Assembly: GCF_902806315.1 (NCBI RefSeq)
Contig: NZ_CADCWD010000070.1
Span: 1-47,711, forward strand
Direction of reading: 5' to 3'
Source of the DNA: an uncultured Sphingosinicella sp.
Lineage (GTDB): Bacteria > Pseudomonadota > Alphaproteobacteria > Sphingomonadales > Sphingomonadaceae
Length of the DNA stretch: 47,711 bases
Shown one piece after another: positions 21,276 through 30,156 of this stretch. Numbering within the stretch: the stretch's first letter is position 1; every line of letters starts with the position of its first letter. The translations under genes and the position numbers were made by a program. The notes beneath the pieces were generated by a model. It worked only from the letters and a program-made list of their open reading frames with translations. It searched no databases and was not told the origin of the DNA.

Positions 21276-23781
21276 GCCTGAGGCCCGCAAGCGCCGCAAA
21301 GGCGTGCGATGGATTGGCGGGAGCTTCGGCCCGCTCGCGGACCTTGCCGCGCCAGATCCAGCCGGCATCGCCGTTGGTCGGACGGAAGCCGACATCCTTG
21401 AGCAGCCTCGCCAGCGCCTGCGGCTGGAGACCGAGCGAAGTGATCAGCGCTTCATCCACAACCTGCGGCTGCTTGCCGGCCCGCGCTTCATGGGCATGCT
21501 TGGCGATCCGCTCGGCGATGTCGACGCGGAGCATCTGGGGGCCCAGCGCGCGGAAGCCGAGGCGGGTAAGGAGATCGCGCGCCTTGTCGTTCGGCGTCGG
21601 CAGGACGACACTGGATTCGGGCGGCAGCGCCGGCATCGTCTCTCCGGCCGCGGCGGATCGCAACGCCGACCGCCAGCGCCGTGCTTCCGGCCGAAGGACT
21701 TCGGGCATGAACAGGTCGAGCGCGCCGATCCGGATCTTGAGCTTGGCGAGGCGGCGGCGCTGGTCCCTATCGACTTGGGCGAGCGGCTTCGCCACGGCTT
21801 CGCGGCCGATGATGCCGCCTTCGTCCACCAGCATCGCCAGCACGGCCCGGAGCGCGGGCGTTGCGCCGGGATCGTGAGTTGCCATTCCGGCGACGCGCAG
21901 GTGCCCGAGCCAGCGCTCGATCTGGTGCGCGACCCATAGCTTCAGGCGCTCAACCGCCGCTTCCTTGCCGCGGGGCGACAGCCGCTCGAGACGGGAGTCC
22001 AGGAGGACACGCGGGGAGAGAAGGTTCTTGCCGGGTCCAAGCCGCGCCACCTGATGTCCGCGCCAGAGGATTGCGACCGGTTGGTCGGCGTCGGTGCGGA
22101 GCGAGAAATTGTCGTCCGTATCGGCAACCAGAGCCTGCGCCCGCCGCTCGAACTCCCCGCCAAGGCGCCGCTCGGCGGTGGCGAGCAGCATCTTGCGGTC
22201 GGAATGGCGGGCGGAGGGGTCCACCTCGAAGTGGAAGCCCTCCAGGCGGCCGATCGGGTAACTGCCGACGCTGACCTCGCCCTGCTCGTCGACCACCACC
22301 ACCGGAAACTCGCCCGCGCCCTTGCCGACGTCGCGCATCAGGACGGAAGTGCGGCGATCGACGAAGCGCTGGGTGAGCCGCTCGTGAAGCGCGTCCGACA
22401 ACTTCTCCTCGACCGCGCGCGTGCGCTCGGCCATCTCCTCCGGCGCCAGCAGCCAATCGGGACGATGGGCGATATAGGCCCAGGTCCGCACCCCTGCGAT
22501 GCGGTCGGCGAGGGCGTCGATGTCGCCCTGGACGTTGTCCAGCTTGGCGACCTGCTCCGCGTACCAGCCCTGCGGGATGCGGCCATTGCCTTCGGTCAGG
22601 TGCACATAGATGCGGGCGACCAGCCGGGCGTGGGGCTCCGGACCCGTCTTCCTGAAGTCGGGCAGGCCGCATGCCGCCCAGAGCCGCCGCACACGTTCAT
22701 AGCCGACGGCGCGCTCGCGCACCTCCGGATCTTCCGCCAGCCGCTTCAGCACCGCGAGATCGATCGCTTCGGGCGCGGGGCGAAGACCGGCTGTATCCGG
22801 CCGCCGTTCGAGCGTCCGGATCAGCGCCTCCATGCTGCGGAAGTCGGGATCGCCCTCGCGCCAGTAGAGGTGGTCGAGCGGAGCGAAGCGATGCTGCTCG
22901 ATGGCCTCGATCTCTTCGGGGCGGAACTCGGCCGAGAGCTCGCCCTCGAGCGTCAAGCTTCCGAACGTGCCGTCACGCTGGTGCCGCCCCGCTCGCCCGG
23001 CGATCTGCGCCATTTCCGCAGGGGTCAGCCGGCGCCGGCGCTTGCCGTCGAACTTGCTGAGCCCCGCGAACGCCACATGAGTCACGTCCATGTTGAGACC
23101 CATGCCGATCGCGTCCGTCGCAACCAGGTAATCCACCTCGCCCGCCTGATACATCGCGACCTGCGCATTGCGGGTTCGCGGCGAAAGAGCGCCCATCACC
23201 ACGGCCGCACCGCCGCGCATCCGGCGCAGCATCTCGGCGACCGCATAGACCTGCTCGGCCGAGAAGGCGACGATGGCGGAGCGCGGCGGCAAGCGGGAGA
23301 GCTTGGTCGGCTGGACGTAGCTCAAGGTGGAGAAGCGAGGACGACCGATGATCTCCGCCTTGGGAAGGAGGGCTCGCACCATCGGAGCCAGCGCTTCCGA
23401 CCCTAAGATCATGGTCTCATCGCGCCCACGCGCGTGGAGCATCCGATCGGTGAAGACATGGCCGCGCTCCGGATCCGCCCCGAGCTGCGCCTCGTCCAGC
23501 GCGACAAAGGCGAAGTCGCGCTCCATCGGCATCGATTCCGCGGTGCAAAGGAACCAGCGCGCGTCCTTGGGAAGGATCTTCTCCTCGCCGGTGATGAGGG
23601 CAACCTGGTTTGCGCCCTTTAGCTTCACCACGCGGTCGTAGATTTCCCGGGCGAGAAGCCGCAGCGGGAAGCCGATCATCCCGCTGGAATGAGCGCACAT
23701 GCGTTCGACCGCCAGGTGGGTCTTGCCTGTATTGGTCGGCCCCAGAATGGCCGCCAGCGGCGACCGGGCGTATTCGCTCAT
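21268..23781 (-). CDS. SUV3-like DEAD/DEAH-box RNA helicase
   Basis: The 837-residue protein resembles the mitochondrial degradosome helicase Suv3 over its first 450 residues. It has Walker A GPTNTGKT at 14-21, motif Ia-like IGFPLRLLAREIYD, LITGEEK, motif II DEAQ, and the RecA2 motifs VATDAIGMGLNMDVTHVAF and QIAGRAGRHQ. After this comes a Suv3-type helical region and a long C-terminal domain of about 350 residues with basic patches and no assigned family. A role in RNA turnover with a 3' exonuclease is family knowledge. It is the first gene of a helicase-S4-fdxA unit and is divergent from the M23 peptidase gene; the 215-bp gap between them shows no clear motif. Confidence 0.88.
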   Translation of the reverse strand: MSEYARSPLAAILGPTNTGKTHLAVERMCAHSSGMIGFPLRLLAREIYDRVVKLKGANQVALITGEEKILPKDARWFLCTAESMPMERDFAFVALDEAQLGADPERGHVFTDRMLHARGRDETMILGSEALAPMVRALLPKAEIIGRPRFSTLSYVQPTKLSRLPPRSAIVAFSAEQVYAVAEMLRRMRGGAAVVMGALSPRTRNAQVAMYQAGEVDYLVATDAIGMGLNMDVTHVAFAGLSKFDGKRRRRLTPAEMAQIAGRAGRHQRDGTFGSLTLEGELSAEFRPEEIEAIEQHRFAPLDHLYWREGDPDFRSMEALIRTLERRPDTAGLRPAPEAIDLAVLKRLAEDPEVRERAVGYERVRRLWAACGLPDFRKTGPEPHARLVARIYVHLTEGNGRIPQGWYAEQVAKLDNVQGDIDALADRIAGVRTWAYIAHRPDWLLAPEEMAERTRAVEEKLSDALHERLTQRFVDRRTSVLMRDVGKGAGEFPVVVVDEQGEVSVGSYPIGRLEGFHFEVDPSARHSDRKMLLATAERRLGGEFERRAQALVADTDDNFSLRTDADQPVAILWRGHQVARLGPGKNLLSPRVLLDSRLERLSPRGKEAAVERLKLWVAHQIERWLGHLRVAGMATHDPGATPALRAVLAMLVDEGGIIGREAVAKPLAQVDRDQRRRLAKLKIRIGALDLFMPEVLRPEARRWRSALRSAAAGETMPALPPESSVVLPTPNDKARDLLTRLGFRALGPQMLRVDIAERIAKHAHEARAGKQPQVVDEALITSLGLQPQALARLLKDVGFRPTNGDAGWIWRGKVRERAEAPANPSHAFAALAGLRRG

Positions 23782-23996
23782 GCAAGCTAGATTGGGCTTT
23801 GGACGCCAAAGCGCAACAACTTAGGCGAGTTCCGCCGGGAAAGCACGGCTCGTCCGCCCGAGCGGCACGCCCCGTCTTGTTCGTTACGGGTCCCGCTTCT
23901 TGTTAACTTTACTTTTACCAGGTTCTTCCACAGTCCTCGTCACTGGCGCGGGAGACTCTCCTGCGGCGGGGAATCGGGGCTGCGGGGTTCTGCCTT

Positions 23997-25532
23997 TTGT
24001 ATCAATATAGCGAATTCAGCGCCGGATCGGGAGGCGGGGCAGCGGTCCTGAGCCTCCAGAATGCGCTCCATCGCCCGCCGGTGCGCCCGAGCCTCGGCGA
24101 GAAAGTAACCGCGCTTCGCTCTCGTGCCGGCGAGATCGACCTTGTCGTCGACCTCGGCCTCCGCATCGGATCACGGGAGTGGTTCCGCGGCCTCGGGACC
24201 TGTTTCGCCCTCTGCTACGCCGCTTACTCCTTCGCTCCGCCGCTCGATTCAGTTGCTGGAGCAGCTCCGGCGCCACTGGCCGACGCACAGTGGGAAGAAT
24301 CCCGCGCGCTCGCCATCGCTCCGCTCGCGCTGGGCGCAGATACTGGCCGCCGCATGGCCGCGAGCGACGCGGTCGAGCCGCTCGCAGACGCTCCGGAACG
24401 GCCCAGCGTCGACCTGCTCGCCACTCTGGGCTTCGGCGACGGCTTCGCCCGCGTGCTCGAACGGGCCGGTGTCGCCCAAGTGGAAGCCGCCCGGATCGAG
24501 GCGATGGTCGCGACCGCGGTCAACCCGGCCGACATCAAGCCCGGCACGACGATGGACCTGACGCTCGGGCGCCGCCCGAACAGCAACGTCGCGCGTCCGG
24601 TCGAGGCCCTATCCTTTCGGGCGAGCCTTGCGCTCAAGCTCCAGTTCCAGCGCGTGAACGGCCAGCTGGTCATGAATCGGATCCCGATCACCATCGACGG
24701 AACGCCGCTGCGCATCCAGGGCCGGATCGGCACCAGCCTCTACCGCTCCGCGCGCGCCGCCGGCGTGCCGGCCAAGGCGGTCGAAACCTACATCCGCGCC
24801 ATCGCGGCCCAACTCGACATCGGAAGCCTCACGGAAGACGATCGCTTCGACGTCGTCCTTGAGCATCGCCGCGCCGCCACCGGCGAAAGCGAGAGCGGTG
24901 CGCTCCTTTATGCTGGGCTGCAGCGCAGCAGCGGCCGCAGCCTGCAGATGATGCCCTGGGAGCAAGGCGGACGCGTTCAATGGTTCGAAGCTTCGGGTGT
25001 CGGCAAGGCAAGCGGCATGCTGCAGAGACCGGTGCCGGGCTCTGTCTCCTCAAGTTTCGGTCTGAGGCGCCACCCGATCCTCGGCTATACCCGCATGCAC
25101 AAGGGCATGGATTTCCAGGCGGGCTACGGCACTCCGATCCTCGCCGCCACCGATGGACGCGTTGCAATGGCCGGCTGGTCAGGCGGCTACGGCAAGCAGG
25201 TGCGCATCGACCATGCCGGCGGCCTTATGACCAGCTACAGCCACATGAGCCGCATCATCGCGGCGCCCGGCGAGTATGTGAAGCAAGGCGAGCTGATCGG
25301 CTATGTCGGCTCGACCGGCCTTTCGACCGGCCCCCACCTTCATTACGAACTCCACCGCAACGGCGTGCCGATCAACCCGGCCTCCGTCCGCTTCACGCTG
25401 CGCTCGCAGCTCGACGGCCCCGCGCTCGCAGCCTTCCGCTCAAGGCTCCAGAGCCTGCTGGCGATCCGGCCGGGTGTGGCCGAGCCGGTGCAGTCGGCCG
25501 GCGCCGCGAAGCCCGGCTTCTCCAGCCTCTAA
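23997..25532 (+). CDS. M23-family (LytM-like) murein endopeptidase
   Basis: The 511-residue protein has an N-terminal part with a hydrophobic stretch at about 65-80 (FALCYAAYSFAPPL, likely membrane anchor), a central region (about 150-340) and a C-terminal M23 domain. The zinc-binding elements are visible: GLRRHPILGYTRMHKGMDF (first His and Asp) and GPHLHYEL (HLH). A complete metal site predicts activity as a peptidoglycan D,D-endopeptidase in the periplasm. The start used is TTG 23997; there is no convincing ribosome binding site, so the N-terminus is uncertain. A strong bidirectional terminator follows. Confidence 0.85.
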   Translation: MYQYSEFSAGSGGGAAVLSLQNALHRPPVRPSLGEKVTALRSRAGEIDLVVDLGLRIGSREWFRGLGTCFALCYAAYSFAPPLDSVAGAAPAPLADAQWEESRALAIAPLALGADTGRRMAASDAVEPLADAPERPSVDLLATLGFGDGFARVLERAGVAQVEAARIEAMVATAVNPADIKPGTTMDLTLGRRPNSNVARPVEALSFRASLALKLQFQRVNGQLVMNRIPITIDGTPLRIQGRIGTSLYRSARAAGVPAKAVETYIRAIAAQLDIGSLTEDDRFDVVLEHRRAATGESESGALLYAGLQRSSGRSLQMMPWEQGGRVQWFEASGVGKASGMLQRPVPGSVSSSFGLRRHPILGYTRMHKGMDFQAGYGTPILAATDGRVAMAGWSGGYGKQVRIDHAGGLMTSYSHMSRIIAAPGEYVKQGELIGYVGSTGLSTGPHLHYELHRNGVPINPASVRFTLRSQLDGPALAAFRSRLQSLLAIRPGVAEPVQSAGAAKPGFSSL

Positions 25533-25540
25533 TCCAACAA

Positions 25541-25576
25541 AAAAGAGGCGCTCCACCCGAGTGGAGCGCCTCTTTT
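25541..25576. terminator. Bidirectional intrinsic terminator
   Basis: AAAAGAGGCGCTCCAC pairs perfectly with GTGGAGCGCCTCTTTT around a CCGA loop (16 bp, T tract on both strands). It separates the convergent M23 peptidase and HerA-like ATPase genes. Confidence 0.92.
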
Positions 25577-25620
25577 CCCTTCGAAGAACCGGGTCGAAGT
25601 GCCACTTCGACCCGATCTTA

Positions 25621-27318
25621 TTACCTGCCCTGGGCTCGCCAGCGCTTGACCACGCGCGCGACCATCGCTTCTTCCTCGCCGCTCTGCTTCCAAAGCTCAG
25701 AGAACATCGGGTCGGACGAGGCCGGCCGGCGGGAATGTTCGAGGTCGTCGAAAGCGACGCGGATCGGGATCGAGACGCCCTCGCCGCACACGATGCACTC
25801 GCGGTTGCGGAGCGCCGGAATGACGTCGAGGAAGCCCCGCGCGCCTTCCGGCATGGCCGCCTTCACGAAATGTTGGTCGCGCTCGTTGTTGAGGCGCATC
25901 GCAATGATGGTGCCGCACTGGGAGAGCACGCCTTCGGCCAGATCCGACGGGCGCTGCGTGATCAGGCCCAAGGAAACGCCGTATTTACGGCCTTCCTTGG
26001 CGATCCGCTCCAGGATCTTGCGGACGGCCTGGCCGCTCGACGTCTTGTCGGCCGGCACGTAGCGGTGCGCCTCTTCGCAGACGAGGAGGACCGGACGCTG
26101 CAGCTCGTTCCTTGACCAGATCGCATAATCGAAGACGAGACGGGAGAGCACCGCCACCACCACAGAGGTGATGTCCGACGGCACGCCCGACACGTCGACG
26201 ATCGAGATCGGCTTGCCCTTGGCGGGCAGGCGGAAGATCTTCGAGATGAAGGTCGACATGCTGTCGGCGACGAGCATGCCGGAGAACATGAAGCTGTAGC
26301 GCGGATCCGCTTTCAGTTCGTCGATCTTGGTCTTGAGCCGCATGTAAGGCGCGGTGTCCGTTGCCTTATTGAGGATACCCATTTCGTTCTGGATGGCGTT
26401 GCTGAGGTCGGTCAGCGTGTACGGGATCGGCGAATCCACGGTGAGCTTGGTCAGCCCTTCTGCTACCCGGTTCTTGGAACGGGCGTGGAGCAGGCACTTG
26501 GCTAGAATGTCGGCGTCGGCCTGGCGATCCGAGCCCTGCGACGTGAGCATGACCTCGCAATGCTCTTCGAAATTCATCAGCCAGTAGGGCATGGCAAGGT
26601 TGTCGACGTTGAACAGCTCGCCATAGCCTTTGAACGCGGCCGAATATTCGCCGTGCGGGTCGATCATGACGATGTGACCCTCGGGAGCCATATCGCAGAT
26701 GCGGTGCATGATGAGCGCGGCCGACGTCGACTTACCCGTGCCGGTCGATCCCAGAAGCGCGAAATGCTTGCCGAGCATGGCGTCGATATAGAGAGCGCCG
26801 CGCACGTCCTTGGTCGGATAAACGGTGCCGATCTCGATATGCGCGCGCTCGTCGGCGGCGAACATCTGCTTCAGATCCTCGCCGGTGACCGGGAAGACCC
26901 GGTTGCCTGGGATCGGATAGCAGGTGATGCCGCGCTTGAAGTTGACCAGCTTGCCGCTTTGCTCGTCCTCGTCGCCTTCACCCAGGAAGTCGATATCCGC
27001 GAGGACCACATCGCCGACGTCGCCGGCCTTGAGGTTGCGGACGTTGGCGAGGAGCCAACGCTTGCCGACCTCGAGCTTGACCTGGCTGCCGACCTGGCCG
27101 GACAGAGCGACGCTGGGGTCCGGATCCTGGCCGAGCGCGCGAAGCGCGGCGCCGTCCACCTGGATGCGCGCACCGCCGCCCGAAATCTCGGTGACGATGC
27201 CGATATGACTGTGCCGCTCCACGCGGGGCTGGACGATCGCGGCGACGGTGGAGGCGATCCGCTCGTTGGTGCCAGCGGTCTCATCGACCTGAAAACCGTT
27301 CGGGTTCAGCATATCCAT
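25621..27318 (-). CDS. HerA-like DUF87 ATPase
   Basis: The 565-residue protein has an N-terminal beta-barrel region (about 25-130: HIGIVTEISGGGARIQVDG, the HAS-barrel) and a HerA/FtsK-type ATPase: Walker A GSTGTGKS near 190, Walker B VLLVCEEAH, and a sensor region GLITQRPSDLAEGVLSQCGT. HerA proteins form hexameric DNA translocases that work with NurA nuclease in archaea. No nurA-like, Sir2 or DUF4297 gene is adjacent, so it is probably a housekeeping DNA translocase of unknown role. It is monocistronic: the next upstream gene on this strand, TIGR02186, ends 94 bp before it. Confidence 0.85.
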   Translation of the reverse strand: MDMLNPNGFQVDETAGTNERIASTVAAIVQPRVERHSHIGIVTEISGGGARIQVDGAALRALGQDPDPSVALSGQVGSQVKLEVGKRWLLANVRNLKAGDVGDVVLADIDFLGEGDEDEQSGKLVNFKRGITCYPIPGNRVFPVTGEDLKQMFAADERAHIEIGTVYPTKDVRGALYIDAMLGKHFALLGSTGTGKSTSAALIMHRICDMAPEGHIVMIDPHGEYSAAFKGYGELFNVDNLAMPYWLMNFEEHCEVMLTSQGSDRQADADILAKCLLHARSKNRVAEGLTKLTVDSPIPYTLTDLSNAIQNEMGILNKATDTAPYMRLKTKIDELKADPRYSFMFSGMLVADSMSTFISKIFRLPAKGKPISIVDVSGVPSDITSVVVAVLSRLVFDYAIWSRNELQRPVLLVCEEAHRYVPADKTSSGQAVRKILERIAKEGRKYGVSLGLITQRPSDLAEGVLSQCGTIIAMRLNNERDQHFVKAAMPEGARGFLDVIPALRNRECIVCGEGVSIPIRVAFDDLEHSRRPASSDPMFSELWKQSGEEEAMVARVVKRWRAQGR

Positions 27319-27412
27319 AGCGGCAGTAATTCCCCCCTGTTTGCCTTGGGTATCGCCGCATCGCTAAATCATAAGGGTAAACAAGCCGTTCGAGCTGCCT
27401 GTGCGGCGGCGC

Positions 27413-28177
27413 CTAACCGCGACGCTTGAAGGCGGCGCTCGCGCTCCAGCCGAGGAACAGCGAGATCAGCACGGCGAACAGGCCGTACGCCAGCGACCAG
27501 CGCTCCGCTGCCGTCGCGACGAAGCGCTCGAAGCCGAGCTTCTCGACGCGGATCTCGCGCACCGCCGCGGCGAGAACCTTGCCGTCCTTGATGAGGAAGG
27601 TCTCGGCCGTATAGTCGCCGATCGGCACCCGAGCGGGAATGCTGAGGCGCGCCCGATAAAGCACGCCTTGGCTGATCTCGACGCCGCGCGGATTCTCGAA
27701 ATAAAGCTGGCGGCGCTTCATGAGATCGATCAGCCCCGCCTCGAAACGCTGTTGCTCCTGCCGGGCCGCGCCGGCGCCGGGAGAGAGCTGCAAATTCTCG
27801 ACGCCGAGCTCGTAAATGGCGGCGATACGATCGTCGACCAGGGCCGGCAACGGCCGCGAGGAAGCGACCGCGTAGAAGGACGGCGCGGAGCGGAAGCGCT
27901 CGCTCGCCACATTCATCCAGATGCCGGCCACCTTCCGCTTCTCCCGCACGACGATCGGCTCGACCGGGCCTTTGAGGACGACGACGATGTCGGCCGGATC
28001 GCTCGGCACCCTGCCACCAGGATAGAGGATCGCCCCGAACAGCAGCAGCTCCGCTCCCGTGAAGCTGTAGCGAACCTCGACTTGGCGATGCGACACGTCG
28101 GGCACCAGCTTCGGCTCCGCCTGCGCGAGCAGCAGCGGCGCGAAGAGGAGCAGGAACAGGGGCCGAAGCCAGCTCAT
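27413..28177 (-). CDS. TIGR02186 family membrane-anchored protein
   Basis: The 254-residue protein has a signal peptide (about 1-20, ending LLLAQAEP), a long periplasmic region (HRQVEVRYSFTGAELLLFGAILYPGG at the start, about 30-225) and one C-terminal transmembrane helix (LAYGLFAVLISLFLGWSASAAF). This matches TIGR02186, a family of unknown function found next to TauE/SafE exporters in alphaproteobacteria. Its start overlaps the TauE stop codon (ATGA at 28174-28177), so the two are translationally coupled and probably work together. Confidence 0.85.
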   Translation of the reverse strand: MSWLRPLFLLLFAPLLLAQAEPKLVPDVSHRQVEVRYSFTGAELLLFGAILYPGGRVPSDPADIVVVLKGPVEPIVVREKRKVAGIWMNVASERFRSAPSFYAVASSRPLPALVDDRIAAIYELGVENLQLSPGAGAARQEQQRFEAGLIDLMKRRQLYFENPRGVEISQGVLYRARLSIPARVPIGDYTAETFLIKDGKVLAAAVREIRVEKLGFERFVATAAERWSLAYGLFAVLISLFLGWSASAAFKRRG

Positions 28178-29085
28178 AGGCCCTGGACCGTGTAAATTTC
28201 GGGCGGGCGCCAGCCGAGCTCCAGCCCCATGCGAAGCGCGACGGCGAGCACGATGATGGCAAGCACCATGCGGAGCAGCTCTGGCTTGGCCTTTTGCGCG
28301 AAGCGGGCGCCATATTGGGCGCCGACGACGCTCCCCAGGAGCAGCAGCACCGCGAGCACGATATCGACCGACTTGGTGGTGGTGGCATGGATCAGGGTCG
28401 TCGCGGCGGTCACGAACAGGATCTGGAGCAGCGAGGTGCCGACCACGACGCTCGCCGACATGCCGAGCAGGTAGATCATAGCCGGTACCACCAGGAAGCC
28501 GCCGCCCACCCCCAGCAGCACGGTCAGCATGCCGGAGAAGAAGCCGAGCGCGAGTGGCGCCAGCGGTGAAATGTAGAGGCCGGACTGGTAGAAGCGCCAG
28601 CGCATCGGCAGCACCGCGATGATGGGATTGTGCCGCCGCCCGGCTTTCTTGCGCGGATTGGGCTTGATGATCTCGAGCGCGGTTGCCGCTTCCTTGGCCA
28701 TCAGGAGCCCGATCGAGCCGAGCAGGATCACGTAGAGCAAGGCGATGGCGGTATCGATCTGGCCGGTGTCCTGCAGGAGGCGGAACAGCCCGCCGCCCGC
28801 CAGCGCGCCGAGCGTGCCGCCGGCGACCAGCACCGCGCCCATCCGGTAGTCGACGCCCTTGCGGCGGCGGTGCGCCATCACTCCGGAGACGCTCGCGCCG
28901 GTGATCTGGGTCGTGGAGGAGGCCACCGCGACGGCGGGCGGGATGCCGTAGAAGATGAGGATGGGCGTCGTCAGAAAGCCGCCGCCGACGCCGACCATGC
29001 CGGTGAGCAGGCCCACGACCGCACCCAGGCCGACGATGACGAGGACATTGACCGACAGGCCTGCGACAGGAAGGTAGATGTCCAC
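28174..29085 (-). CDS. TauE/SafE-family sulfite/organosulfonate exporter
   Basis: The 303-residue membrane protein has about eight hydrophobic segments and the two TauE repeats with GMVGVGGGFLTTPILIFYG and GMLTVLLGVGGGFLVVPAMIYL, each containing the family's GxGGGxxxxP motif. TauE/SafE proteins export sulfite, sulfonates or related anions. I prefer GTG 29085 (MDIYLPVAGLSVN), because family members begin this way; TTG 29094 is also open. It is the first gene of a two-gene unit with TIGR02186. I see no sulfur metabolism genes nearby. Confidence 0.87.
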   Translation of the reverse strand: MDIYLPVAGLSVNVLVIVGLGAVVGLLTGMVGVGGGFLTTPILIFYGIPPAVAVASSTTQITGASVSGVMAHRRRKGVDYRMGAVLVAGGTLGALAGGGLFRLLQDTGQIDTAIALLYVILLGSIGLLMAKEAATALEIIKPNPRKKAGRRHNPIIAVLPMRWRFYQSGLYISPLAPLALGFFSGMLTVLLGVGGGFLVVPAMIYLLGMSASVVVGTSLLQILFVTAATTLIHATTTKSVDIVLAVLLLLGSVVGAQYGARFAQKAKPELLRMVLAIIVLAVALRMGLELGWRPPEIYTVQGL

Positions 29086-29142
29086 GGGCGGCAAACTAGC
29101 CGCTAGAGACTCCGGATGGGAACCCGCGCCGCCCCAGCCGGA

Positions 29143-30156
29143 TTAAAAATCTGTCGAGAGGGTAAGAGCGGGCCCGGAGCCCGGCCTCGCATTGCCTGCG
29201 ACGCGCACCCTCCAGTAGGCGGAGATGCGAACCTTCTCGCCGAAGGCTGGCAATCGGTAGGAAGCCTGAGGACCGACGTCGAGCCGTGACACGCCCGGCT
29301 GCGCTGCTCCCCACGCGCCCAGCCCCACGCTTAGATCTTGAGCGAACGGGATGCCGAGCCGCACCGCCCCGTCGACGAAACCGTCACGCGACTTCAGCCC
29401 GACGAACCCCGCTTGCGCATAAGCGTCCAGCGTGACGCGCCCGTAGATCGGTTTTTCGCTGATGCCGCCGTGCGCCAGCACCGCGAACGCGCTTCGGCCG
29501 TCGGCCCCAAGCGCCTGTCGCCGCTCGGCGAGGAGGCGCACTGGAATCCCCCGGTGCGGCTGCCACTCCACCCCGAGCGCCGCCTCGGCACCTCCAGGTT
29601 CGTTCAGCGGAGCGTATATCCGCCCGCTCAACGCCAGTCTCTCGGTCAACCGGTAGGTGGCCCGAAGGCCCGCCTGACTGCCGCCCAGCAAACCACCCGT
29701 GGCGAGCTGCGGCCCTTCGCCCCGGCGCACCAATGCCCAAGCAGACACCGACCAACGGCTAGGAACCCCGGAGAAAGGCGTTCCGGGTGCAAGCGGTGGA
29801 CGCTGCGGCGAAGAGCGAGGAGGCAAGAAGATCTGCGCGAGCTGGCTACCCGCGGAGCTGGTGCTCTCGGCGGCCGGCGGTACTACATCGATCCTTTCGC
29901 CGCCTCGGATCATTTCAGCCGACTTTGAGGGGCGCTCAACCAAGACACGTTCGACCTCCTCACGCGGTTCGGCGTCAGGCAGCACAGGCTGAACTCGCCT
30001 CGCTGCAACGGCAGGCGAAGCCGCGGCGCGCTTGATGAGCACCGGGAGCGGAGCCTCCGCTGCCAGCCACCAGCCCGGCGCAAGCATCGCCGCACGCACG
30101 GCCACCCAGCCTCCAAGCACCAGCCCCAGGAATCGAAGCGGTGCGGGACCGCTCAT
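29143..30156 (-). CDS. NfrA-C-like outer-membrane beta-barrel protein
   Basis: The 337-residue protein has an N-terminal signal or membrane segment (about 8-33), a Pro/Ala/Arg-rich linker to about residue 130, and a C-terminal half rich in alternating strands (WSVSAWALVRRG, GLRATYRLTERLALSGRIYAPL, PQASYRLPAFGEKVRISAYWRVRVA) that ends in aromatic STDF, as outer-membrane barrels do. The C-terminal part resembles the barrel region of phage-N4 receptor NfrA. The start overlaps the stop of the glycosyltransferase gene (ATGA). I infer an outer-membrane partner for a secreted glycan made by the neighbour. The family match is by impression only. Confidence 0.6.
   Translation of the reverse strand: MSGPAPLRFLGLVLGGWVAVRAAMLAPGWWLAAEAPLPVLIKRAAASPAVAARRVQPVLPDAEPREEVERVLVERPSKSAEMIRGGERIDVVPPAAESTSSAGSQLAQIFLPPRSSPQRPPLAPGTPFSGVPSRWSVSAWALVRRGEGPQLATGGLLGGSQAGLRATYRLTERLALSGRIYAPLNEPGGAEAALGVEWQPHRGIPVRLLAERRQALGADGRSAFAVLAHGGISEKPIYGRVTLDAYAQAGFVGLKSRDGFVDGAVRLGIPFAQDLSVGLGAWGAAQPGVSRLDVGPQASYRLPAFGEKVRISAYWRVRVAGNARPGSGPALTLSTDF

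Noticed and set aside
25621-27318. HerA-like ATPase as part of a defence system (HerA-Sir2 or HerA-DUF4297 type)
   Set aside because: No Sir2, DUF4297, nuclease or other effector gene is adjacent; neighbours are a cell-wall peptidase and a TauE-associated protein, and the gene stands alone.
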